Assembly (NCBI RefSeq): GCF_021556615.1
Contig: NZ_JAKGGD010000004.1
Coordinates: forward strand, 124,001 to 188,000
Source of the DNA: Paracoccus salsus
GTDB taxonomy: Bacteria; Pseudomonadota; Alphaproteobacteria; Rhodobacterales; Rhodobacteraceae
Length of the DNA: 64,000 nt
Direction: 5' to 3'
Position 1 is the stretch's first letter. Every line of letters begins with the position of its first letter. Made by a program: the position numbers and the translations under genes. Shown here piece by piece: positions 55,498 through 64,000 of the stretch. The notes beneath the pieces were generated by a model that was given only the letters and a program-made list of their open reading frames with translations, did no database searches and was not told the DNA's origin.

Positions 55498-56292
55498 ATG
55501 TGTCGTTGGGCCGCCTATATGGGCAAGCCGATCTTTCTCGAAGAGATCGTCAGCCGGCCGGCGCATTCGCTGATCCGCCAAAGTCAGGGCGCGACGCGCT
55601 GTCAGACGCCGGTGAATGCGGACGGCTTCGGACTTGCCTGGTATGGCGAGCGCCCTGAGCCGGGGCTCTATCGCGACGTCATGCCCGCGTGGTCCGATCC
55701 CAATCTTCGCAGTCTTGTCTGTCAGGTCAGGTCGGGGCTTTTCATGGCCCATGTGCGCGCCTCGACCGGGACCGCGACCAGCCGCAACAACTGCCATCCC
55801 TTCGTGGTGGGAAGCTGGTCTTTCATGCATAACGGCCAGTTCGGCGGCTATGACGGGTTCCGCCGGGATGCCGAGTTGCTGATCCCCGACGCCTTCTATT
55901 CTCATCGCATGGGGGCCACGGACAGCGAGGCGCTGTTCCTGATCGCCCTGGGCGAGGGCCTGGCCGACGACCCGAAGGGCGCGATGACGCGAGCGGTCGG
56001 CCGGATGGCCGAACTGGCGCTGCGGCGCGGCAGCACGCCCCATGTGCGTGCGACCTGTGCCTTCTCCGACGGCCGCACGCTTTATGCGCTGCGCTATGCC
56101 AGCGACGACCAGGCCCCGACGCTGTTTCATCGCTGGTCGGACAGCCGACAGGGGCGGGCGGTCGTGTCCGAACCGCTGGAAACTGACGAGGGAGACTGGC
56201 AAGAGGTTCCGCAGGGCAGTTTCTGCAGCTTTTCGGCCGGCGAGGTCGCGATCAGCGACTTCACACCCGTCAATGCCGCCCGCGCGGCCTGA
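55498..56292 (+). CDS. Class II glutamine amidotransferase (YafJ/EgtC type)
   Basis: 264 residues starting MCRWAAYMG, in which Cys2 becomes the N-terminal nucleophile after Met removal. NADGFGLAWYG, HVRASTGTATSRNNCHPF and WSFMHNGQFGG are the glutaminase active-site segments. AGGGG precedes the ATG. Only the amidotransferase domain is present, so it may act as a hydrolase on a gamma-glutamyl compound; the substrate is unknown. Confidence 0.88.
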   Translation: MCRWAAYMGKPIFLEEIVSRPAHSLIRQSQGATRCQTPVNADGFGLAWYGERPEPGLYRDVMPAWSDPNLRSLVCQVRSGLFMAHVRASTGTATSRNNCHPFVVGSWSFMHNGQFGGYDGFRRDAELLIPDAFYSHRMGATDSEALFLIALGEGLADDPKGAMTRAVGRMAELALRRGSTPHVRATCAFSDGRTLYALRYASDDQAPTLFHRWSDSRQGRAVVSEPLETDEGDWQEVPQGSFCSFSAGEVAISDFTPVNAARAA

Positions 56293-56295
56293 GCC

Positions 56296-56715
56296 CTATT
56301 TTTCGGCCTGGGTGGTTCGCGCGGCGGGCGGCACTGCGTCGGCGACCGGTTCGCCGCTTTGGGGCGGTATCTCGGGCTGCGTGGCGTTTGGCGGATCGGC
56401 ATGGTCGGGCCGTCCGGGCGCGGCGGCGACGGGGTCTTCCGGCTGCGCCTGGCTGGCAGGCTTGGCGGCCTGCTGATTGGCGGCACGGGTCGGACGGCGG
56501 AAGACCAGCAGGTTATGGTAGACGGTGGCGCGCCCGGTCAGGCCGCTGCGCTCCTCGCTTGGAAGAACGTCTGCGCGCAGATATTCCCAGCCATCGGCGG
56601 CCATGCGATTCAGTTCCGCCGTGATCGCAAGCGCATAGCGATCGGTCGGCGTCTTCGCATCCCTGGCCTTGTGGCCGCGGTTGGGTGCCGGAATGACGGA
56701 ATACTCATAGGCCAT
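56296..56715 (-). CDS. DUF4177-domain protein
   Basis: 139 residues. The N-terminal 75 residues (YEYSVIPAP, LNRMAADGWEYLRADVLP, TVYHNLLVFRRP) are the DUF4177 pattern; the rest is a low-complexity Pro/Ala/Gln tail. AGGATA precedes the ATG. Function unknown. Convergent with the amidotransferase, three bases apart. Confidence 0.8.
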   Translation of the reverse strand: MAYEYSVIPAPNRGHKARDAKTPTDRYALAITAELNRMAADGWEYLRADVLPSEERSGLTGRATVYHNLLVFRRPTRAANQQAAKPASQAQPEDPVAAAPGRPDHADPPNATQPEIPPQSGEPVADAVPPAARTTQAEK

Positions 56716-56805
56716 GGGCGTATCCTGGATGTTGGCAATGTGGTCGGCCGGATCGCCCGACGGATGATCGTGGCACGCAACGCCTCTTGCGGGAAAGCGT
56801 CGCGC

Positions 56806-58320
<1,515 letters not shown>

Positions 58321-58633
58321 CGCGGTGCCTCGCTTGCGGGTGGCGGTCTGGCGGTGGTTCTAGGCCAGCCGGCTGCGGTTGTCACGGGGCCGTGCGGGCC
58401 GACATGCGCGATCCGGCGCGCGTCGCGGTCGCAGGGGTCCGGTCACGGAACCATCCGCATCGCTGACATTGACGGGATAATGTCTCGAATTGTCGTCATC
58501 AAAGGTCCGATCGGCAGGTTTCCGAGCATCCTCGGCACCCGCTGGCGCGATCCTGCCGACGCCTGAACGCAATGCTTGCGCGTTTCTGGTGCCCCGCTAA
58601 GCGAGCGTTAGAGAAACTTTTGATGAGGCTGCG
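58321..58633. other. Divergent intergenic region between gatB and the SLT lipoprotein
   Basis: About 310 bases carrying the promoters of two divergent genes. No ORF with a family match and no clear hexamer pair were seen. Confidence 0.5.
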
Positions 58634-59257
58634 ATGCGCACCGCGCTGCTATCCTTTGTCGCCCTGGCCGCACTGGCCGGATGCCAATCCACCCTTGATC
58701 CGCAATCCGAGACGAAGGACGCTGCGCAGGCCGAGCAGATGCAACTGGCCGCGTCGCCGCCGATGCGCTGGGACGACCGCAGCGGGTCCGAGGCCTGGAC
58801 CAAGGCAACGCTGGCGGCGCTGGATCGCGAAGGCGTCACGGTGCTTTCGAATGTGCCGCACGACATCCACAGCTTCTGCCCGAATTATGCCGAACTGACC
58901 AATACCGGGCGCAAGGCGTTCTGGGCCGGGCTGCTGTCGGCGCTGGCCAAGCACGAAAGCACCTACAATCCGCAGGCCAGCGGCGGCGGCGGAAAATGGC
59001 TGGGACTGATGCAGATCGCGCCGGCAACGTGGCGCAGCTACGATTGCAACGGCAACATCACCGACGGTTCGGACAACATGTCCTGCGCGGTGCGAATCAT
59101 GTCGCGCCAGGTCGCGCGGGACAATGCCGTCGTTGGGAATGGCAGCGGCAGCTGGCGGGGTGTCGCGCGTGACTGGGCGCCGATGCGCAGCTCGTCGAAG
59201 CGGGCCGATATTGCCGCCTGGACCAGCAGCCAGAGCTATTGCACCGTCAGCAGCTGA
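58634..59257 (+). CDS. Transglycosylase SLT-domain lipoprotein
   Basis: 207 residues. The signal ends in a lipobox ALAGC at residues 13-17, so it should be a lipid-anchored envelope protein. The catalytic domain has LAKHESTYNPQASGGGGKWLGLMQI with the glutamate of soluble lytic transglycosylases, then MSCAVRIMSRQV. It would cleave peptidoglycan glycan strands. Stands alone before a terminator. Confidence 0.88.
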   Translation: MRTALLSFVALAALAGCQSTLDPQSETKDAAQAEQMQLAASPPMRWDDRSGSEAWTKATLAALDREGVTVLSNVPHDIHSFCPNYAELTNTGRKAFWAGLLSALAKHESTYNPQASGGGGKWLGLMQIAPATWRSYDCNGNITDGSDNMSCAVRIMSRQVARDNAVVGNGSGSWRGVARDWAPMRSSSKRADIAAWTSSQSYCTVSS

Positions 59258-59439
59258 CCGGGAACGCCGCGCGATGCGCGGCGGTCGGCGCGTCGACGCA
59301 GCATAATGGCAAAGGACGCTCCGATTCCGGCGTGGGGGGACCACACAGGGAATCGAAGCGTCCCGCTTTTCCGGTCATCGGCGCATCGTGCCGTGACCAG
59401 TCCCTGAACATCGCAGGCGTGTCTTAACATCGCGTAAAC

Positions 59440-59475
59440 GCCGCCGGTTTTTTCCGCTGCGCGGCGGCTTTTTTT
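59440..59475 (+). terminator. Rho-independent terminator after the SLT gene
   Basis: GCCGCC pairs with GGCGGC across a loop and is followed by seven T (59469-59475). The region between the SLT stop and here has no gene. Confidence 0.65.
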
Positions 59476-59499
59476 GTCGATCTGCCCGGCCGCCCCGGT

Positions 59500-60885
59500 C
59501 TAGCGCAGCGCGGCCAGGATGCGTGCCCAGGACCGCGCACCCTTCTCGAAGCTTTGGACATCGTATTTCTCGTTTGGCGAATGAATGCGGTCGTCGTCAC
59601 GTCCGAAGCCGATCAGCATAGAATCCATGCCCAGCAACTGCTGGAAGTCGCCGGCGACCGGGATCGAGCCGCCGGCCCCGATGAAAGCCGCGTCGCGCCC
59701 CCATTCCTCGGTCAATGCCTGCCTCGCGGCCGCAAAGGCCGGGTCCGAGATATCCATGACGCTGGCCGGGCTGGCGCCATGTTCCTGGAAGTCCACCCGG
59801 CAATCCGCCGGCACGAAGCGCCGCACATGGTCGCGGAAGGCGGCGCGGATCGCCTGCGGATCCTGCTGCCCGGTCAACCGAAAGCTGACCTTGGCGCGTG
59901 CCTCGGCCGGCAGGACCGTCTTGAAGCCCTGCCCCGCATAGCCCCCCGCGATACCGTTGATCTCGGCGGTCGGCCTGGCCCAGACCATTTCCAGCGGGGT
60001 CCGGCCCGTTTCACCGATCGGCGTCTCAAGGCCGACGCGCCCCAGGAACCTCGCTGCGTCGAAGCCAAGCGCGTCCCAGTCGCGGCGCAGCGCCGGATCC
60101 AGTTCCTCGACGCCGTCGTAAAATCCCGGCAAGGTGACCTGGCCCCGCGCGTCCTTCAGCGCGCCAAGGGCCTGCGCCAGGACCATGACCGGGTTGGCGG
60201 CCAGGCCGCCAAAGCTGCCCGAATGCAGGTCGCGATCCGCGCCGCGCACCACCACCTCTTCGCCGACAAGTCCGCGAAGCTGGGTGGTGATGGCCGGCCG
60301 GCCGTCGGAATACATGCCGGTGTCGCAGATCAATGCCAGCGATGCGCGCAACGCGTCAGCATGCGCCGTCAGGAACGGCCGCAACGACGGCGAGCCGGAT
60401 TCCTCCTCGCCCTCGAACAGCAGGATCAGGTCCGGCGGCAACGTGCCATGAACCGCCTTCCAGGCCCGGAACGCCTCGATGAAGGTCATCAGCTGGCCCT
60501 TGTCGTCGGACGCGCCGCGGCCGCGGATCACCGCTCCGTCTGCGGTCTGCTCGATGACCGGGTCGAAGGGCGGGCGGTGCCACAACTCCAGCGGGTCCAC
60601 CGGCTGGACGTCGTAATGGCCGTAGAACAGCAGCGTCCGTGTGCCGCCCGGCTGCGAGCGGGCGACCACCATCGGATGACCCGGCGTGTCGTGGACCCGA
60701 CTTTCGAAACCAAGCTCTTGCAGCGCGTTCGACAGCCATGCTGCTGCCGCACGAACATCGCCGCGATGCGCCGGATCGGTCGAGATCGACGGGATCCGCA
60801 AGAAGTCCAGCAGCCTTGCAAGCGCCGCCTCGCGGTCATTGTCCAGCTGTTCCAGCACGTGCGGCAAGCCTGCCAAAGCTGTCAT
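59500..60885 (-). CDS. M20-family dipeptidase
   Basis: 461 residues. Zinc-site motifs: LFYGHYDVQPVDPLELW (about 85), GRGASDDKGQL, LFEGEEESGSPSLRPF with the catalytic glutamate, and the late GGSIPVAGDFQQLLG with histidine-containing IHSPNEKYD. The wording matches dipeptidase-like (CNDP/PepV-like) members acting on small peptides in the cytosol. Divergent from hemA. Confidence 0.9.
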   Translation of the reverse strand: MTALAGLPHVLEQLDNDREAALARLLDFLRIPSISTDPAHRGDVRAAAAWLSNALQELGFESRVHDTPGHPMVVARSQPGGTRTLLFYGHYDVQPVDPLELWHRPPFDPVIEQTADGAVIRGRGASDDKGQLMTFIEAFRAWKAVHGTLPPDLILLFEGEEESGSPSLRPFLTAHADALRASLALICDTGMYSDGRPAITTQLRGLVGEEVVVRGADRDLHSGSFGGLAANPVMVLAQALGALKDARGQVTLPGFYDGVEELDPALRRDWDALGFDAARFLGRVGLETPIGETGRTPLEMVWARPTAEINGIAGGYAGQGFKTVLPAEARAKVSFRLTGQQDPQAIRAAFRDHVRRFVPADCRVDFQEHGASPASVMDISDPAFAAARQALTEEWGRDAAFIGAGGSIPVAGDFQQLLGMDSMLIGFGRDDDRIHSPNEKYDVQSFEKGARSWARILAALR

Positions 60886-60972
60886 TTCCTGCGTCCTTCC
60901 TGGCTGATTGCGTTGAATTCATGTAACGACCCTGGCGCCGCTGCGACATTTTTGATCTGTCATTTTCAGGAT

Positions 60973-60986
60973 TTGACTTGTATCAA
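60973..60986. promoter_or_regulatory. FnrL-like box upstream of hemA
   Basis: TTGACTTGTATCAA matches the FNR consensus TTGAT-N4-ATCAA in nine of ten positions, about 70 bases before the hemA start. FnrL control of hemA is established in Rhodobacter. Confidence 0.7.
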
Positions 60987-61049
60987 GGACCCGCCGCGCG
61001 TGATCGGACAATGATCGCACCCAGCCAGCTACGCAAGGGAACGCCCGCA

Positions 61050-62279
61050 ATGAACTATGATGCCGCACTGGATCAGGCCATTGGACGTCTTCACGTGGAA
61101 GGTCGCTATCGCACCTTCATCGACATAGAGCGTGCCAAGGGTCGGTTTCCGCAGGCGCTGTGGACGCGTCCCGATGGCGAGAAACAGGAAATCACCGTCT
61201 GGTGCGGAAACGACTATCTTGGCATGGGACAGCATCCGGCGGTGCTGGCCGCCATGCACGACGCGCTGGACGCTGCCGGTGCCGGTTCGGGCGGAACGCG
61301 CAACATTTCCGGCACCACCGTCCATCACAAGCGGCTCGAGGCCGAACTGGCCGATCTGCACGGCAAGGACGCGGCGCTGGTGTTTTCCAGTGCCTATATC
61401 GCGAACGACGCCACGCTTTCGACGCTGCCCAAGCTGTTTCCCGGGCTCATCATCTATTCGGATGCGCTGAACCACGCCTCGATGATCGAGGGAATCAAGC
61501 GCAACGGCGGCGCCAAGCGGATCTTTCGCCACAATGATCTGGCCCATCTGCGCGAATTGCTGGCTGCCGATGACCCGGCCGCGCCCAAGCTGATCGCTTT
61601 CGAATCGATCTATTCGATGGATGGCGATTTCGGGCCGATCGGGCCGATCTGCGATCTGGCCGAGGAATTCGGCGCCCTGACCTATCTCGACGAGGTTCAC
61701 GCGGTTGGCATGTACGGGCCGCGCGGCGGCGGCGTCGCCGAGCGGGACGGCCTGATGGATCGGATCGACATCGTCAACGGCACGCTTGGCAAGGCGTTCG
61801 GGGTGTTTGGCGGCTATATCGCTGCGACCGCCAGGATGTGCGATGCCATCCGGTCTTATGCGCCCGGGTTCATCTTCACGACCTCGCTGCCGCCCGCCGT
61901 GGCAGCCGGCGCGGCGGCCTCGATCAGCTTCCTGAAGGGCGAGGGCGGTCAGCGTCTGCGCGATTGCCAGCAACTGCATGCGCGAATCCTGAAGATGCGG
62001 CTGAAATCGCTGGGGATGCCGATCATCGATCACGGAAGCCATATCGTACCGGTCCATGTCGGCCATCCCGTGCATTGCAAGGAACTGTCCGACATGCTGC
62101 TGCGCGACTATGGCATCTATGTCCAGCCGATCAATTTCCCGACCGTGCCGCGGGGCACGGAACGGCTGCGCTTCACGCCTTCGCCGGTCCATGACCCCAA
62201 GCAGATCGATCATCTGGTGCGGGCGATGGATGCGCTTTGGTCGCACTGCGCGCTTAATCGTGCCGAATTGAGTGCCTGA
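61050..62279 (+). CDS. hemA: 5-Aminolevulinate synthase
   Basis: 409 residues from ATG 61050, after AAGGGA; the frame extends to 60978 through the FnrL box. Condenses glycine and succinyl-CoA, the first step of tetrapyrrole synthesis in alphaproteobacteria. Motifs: [53 protein letters not shown], and the PLP lysine in [14 protein letters not shown] (about 248). HemB of the same pathway lies at 27322-28317. Confidence 0.96.
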   Translation: MNYDAALDQAIGRLHVEGRYRTFIDIERAKGRFPQALWTRPDGEKQEITVWCGNDYLGMGQHPAVLAAMHDALDAAGAGSGGTRNISGTTVHHKRLEAELADLHGKDAALVFSSAYIANDATLSTLPKLFPGLIIYSDALNHASMIEGIKRNGGAKRIFRHNDLAHLRELLAADDPAAPKLIAFESIYSMDGDFGPIGPICDLAEEFGALTYLDEVHAVGMYGPRGGGVAERDGLMDRIDIVNGTLGKAFGVFGGYIAATARMCDAIRSYAPGFIFTTSLPPAVAAGAAASISFLKGEGGQRLRDCQQLHARILKMRLKSLGMPIIDHGSHIVPVHVGHPVHCKELSDMLLRDYGIYVQPINFPTVPRGTERLRFTPSPVHDPKQIDHLVRAMDALWSHCALNRAELSA

Positions 62280-62374
62280 GAAAATCGGCGGGTGAACTGC
62301 TCTCGTGGCCGTGATAAGCTCACGTTAATCATATAAAAGTAACGTCCGATTCGGGCGGTGCCGCTAGCGGGCAG

Positions 62375-63670
62375 ATGGGGCAGAACGGAATGAGCAGGCT
62401 GCGGGCTGATTACCCGGCAGAGGAGAATGTGCAGGTGGAGGAAGTGCAACATTTCCTCGACGACGACACGCGCCTCGGCGACATCATGCGGGGTGAGCGG
62501 GCTACGTTGGGTAAATCCCTTCTGGACGTCCAACGCGAATTGCGGATCCGGGCCTCCTATGTTGCCGCCATCGAGAATTGCGACATCACCGCCTTCGATA
62601 CACCCAGCTTCATCGCCGGGTATGTGCGGTCGTATGCCCGTTATCTGGGCATGGACCCGGACTGGACGTTCCGTCGCTTCTGCGTGGAATCCGGTTTCCA
62701 GCCGACGCATGGCATGGCCGCAGCGGCTTCGGGCCCCAAGCCGGTTCGCCGACCCTCTGATCCGGCCGAGGCGCTGGCCAATCCGCGCGCATTGTTCATT
62801 CCCCAGCAGGAAAGCTTCTGGGCGGATTTCGAACCAAGGGCGATCGGCTCGATTCTGGTTCTCGTCGCCGTTGTCTCCGGGCTGGCCTATGGCGGCTGGT
62901 CGGTCCTGCAAGAGGTGCAGCGCGTCACCCTGGCCCCGGGCGAGGATGTGCCGGGTGTCGTGACGGCGCTCGATCCGGTCGAGGGGGCAGGGATGTCCGA
63001 GCCTGCGCTGGACATGACCGATACCGCCGACCTGGCGAAGAACCTGCCCCAGCCCGAGGCGCTGGACCGGCTTTACCGCCCGCAGATCCTCGAGGCGCCG
63101 GTTCTGACCGCGCGAGACGGGCCGATCGCCGCGATTGATCCCGGCCTGTCCATGCCGGCCCAGAGTCCGACTGCGACGGTCGATGACATGACCGCTGCTG
63201 TCGAGACGGCTTCGGTTGCCGCGTCGGATCCGACCGCAACGCATTATGGACCTCAGCTGCCCGAAGGCGCGGAAGCTCCGGCAGCGGTGCGGACCCTGGC
63301 CGAGGATGCGCCGCAGATGGAGTTGTTGGCCGCGCGGCCCGCATGGGTCCGCGTGACATCGATCGACGGTACGGTGCTTCTGGAAAAGATCATGGATGCA
63401 GGCGAGCGTTTCACCCTGCCCAAGCTGGAAGAGCCGCCCAAACTGCGGACCGGCAATTCCGGCGCGGTCTATTTCGCGGTCAACGGTCAGACCTATGGTC
63501 CGGCCGCGCCCGGTCCACAGGTCGTGAAGAACATCGAATTGTCGCCCGGCAGCCTGACCGAACGCTTTGCGCTTGCGGATCTGAGCGCCGACCCGGAGCT
63601 GGCACAGATGGTCGCGATGGCGCAGGCTGGTCCCGCTTCGGTCGCCCCGGACCAGCCGGCAGGCAACTAG
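62375..63670 (+). CDS. RodZ-like helix-turn-helix membrane protein
   Basis: 431 residues; starts at 62375 or 62390 are both possible. A Cro-type HTH near residues 30-85 (TLGKSLLDVQRELRIRASYVAAIENCDITAF, YVRSYARYLGMDPD), one membrane helix around IGSILVLVAVVSGLAYGG (about 160), a long Pro/Ala-rich linker, and a C-terminal DUF4115 beta domain (RPAWVRVTSIDGTVLLEKIM). This is the RodZ plan for anchoring MreB in cell shape control. Confidence 0.85.
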   Translation: MGQNGMSRLRADYPAEENVQVEEVQHFLDDDTRLGDIMRGERATLGKSLLDVQRELRIRASYVAAIENCDITAFDTPSFIAGYVRSYARYLGMDPDWTFRRFCVESGFQPTHGMAAAASGPKPVRRPSDPAEALANPRALFIPQQESFWADFEPRAIGSILVLVAVVSGLAYGGWSVLQEVQRVTLAPGEDVPGVVTALDPVEGAGMSEPALDMTDTADLAKNLPQPEALDRLYRPQILEAPVLTARDGPIAAIDPGLSMPAQSPTATVDDMTAAVETASVAASDPTATHYGPQLPEGAEAPAAVRTLAEDAPQMELLAARPAWVRVTSIDGTVLLEKIMDAGERFTLPKLEEPPKLRTGNSGAVYFAVNGQTYGPAAPGPQVVKNIELSPGSLTERFALADLSADPELAQMVAMAQAGPASVAPDQPAGN

Positions 63671-63737
63671 ACGGCACCTCTTCGGCTTTTGATGCGCGGG
63701 CGCCGCAAGCCTGCGTCGGGCCTGGGCATTCCCCGCA

Positions 63738-64000
63738 TCAGCCGCCCCAGACCCGCTGCAGCAGGACGATCCAGTTCTCGCTTGCAATTTTCCGGGTCAG
63801 ATCATCGCCGTAGCCGTGGATCTTCATGGCGTTCAGCAGATCTGGCAGGGCTGCGGCGTCGGGCAGGTCGCGCGGCATCAGCGCGCCGTCGAAATCCGAT
63901 CCCAACGCGACGCCATCCTCGCCGAGGATCGCCAGCAGATGATCCAGATGACGCAGCATCGTATCGAAACCCTCCAGCGGCAGCCGCCTGCCATCGGGAC
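63738..64000 (-). CDS. Membrane dipeptidase (peptidase M19), C-terminal fragment
   Basis: The minus frame is open to the window edge, so only about 87 C-terminal residues are present. HLDHLLAILGEDGVALGSDFDGA is the M19 renal-dipeptidase segment with the metal-linked aspartate, and NWIVLLQRVWGG is a typical end. The gene continues beyond 64000. Confidence 0.8.
   Translation of the reverse strand, partial: PDGRRLPLEGFDTMLRHLDHLLAILGEDGVALGSDFDGALMPRDLPDAAALPDLLNAMKIHGYGDDLTRKIASENWIVLLQRVWGG

Overview
The window is high-GC DNA from an alphaproteobacterium, most likely a Rhodobacteraceae member close to Paracoccus. Supporting signs are HemA-type 5-aminolevulinate synthase behind an FnrL-like box, a CckA hybrid kinase, a FYDLN-type acidic protein, a GAAC-N7-GAAC (alphaproteobacterial LexA) box before recA, and frequent ATGA/GTGA gene overlaps. 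No rRNA genes or CRISPR arrays were seen. There are two tRNA-Ala genes (CGC and GGC).

Layout: 1-3565 holds a polar amino-acid ABC transporter end, a class V aminotransferase-like protein and a dihydropyrimidinase. 3566-8595 is an accessory stretch with IS3-like and IS256-like transposase debris around a stand-alone adenylation-thiolation-reductase enzyme (4333-7116) and a short-chain dehydrogenase. 8596-15606 carries a complete ebo gene set (eboB, A, F, C, E, D) in three transcription units; EboD is fused to an N-terminal VTT/DedA-like membrane domain. 15641-22223 is a minus-strand operon upstream of eboD. It encodes two paralogues resembling the N-terminal half of VioB, a separate ferritin-like protein resembling the C-terminal half of VioB, a single-CXXCH secreted cytochrome-like protein and a small partner. 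Together 8.6-22.2 kb looks like an undescribed oxidative or secondary-metabolite locus whose export part is ebo.

23177-34212 is mostly core genome: metF-like, a CPA2 antiporter, tRNA-Ala(CGC), a SYLF lipoprotein, hemB, a membrane protein, mfd, pabB and a pabC-like gene. 34681-44788 is a 10.1-kb integrative element in tRNA-Ala(GGC), bounded by a 58-bp direct repeat. It has an integrase, an AlpA-like regulator, a replication-type protein followed by four GTCAC...GTGAC iterons, then head-tail connector, large terminase, HNH nuclease, HK97 capsid, protease and portal, but no tail or lysis genes. This matches the plan of capsid-forming phage-inducible chromosomal islands. A two-gene cargo module of unknown function sits near the right end.

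45015-64000 is core genome: FYDLN protein, YgjP-like metalloprotease, GntR regulator, RsmB-like methyltransferase, cckA, a sulfotransferase-like protein, recA, alaS, DUF1330, a class II amidotransferase, DUF4177, gatB, an SLT lipoprotein, an M20 dipeptidase, hemA, a RodZ-like protein and the end of an M19 dipeptidase.
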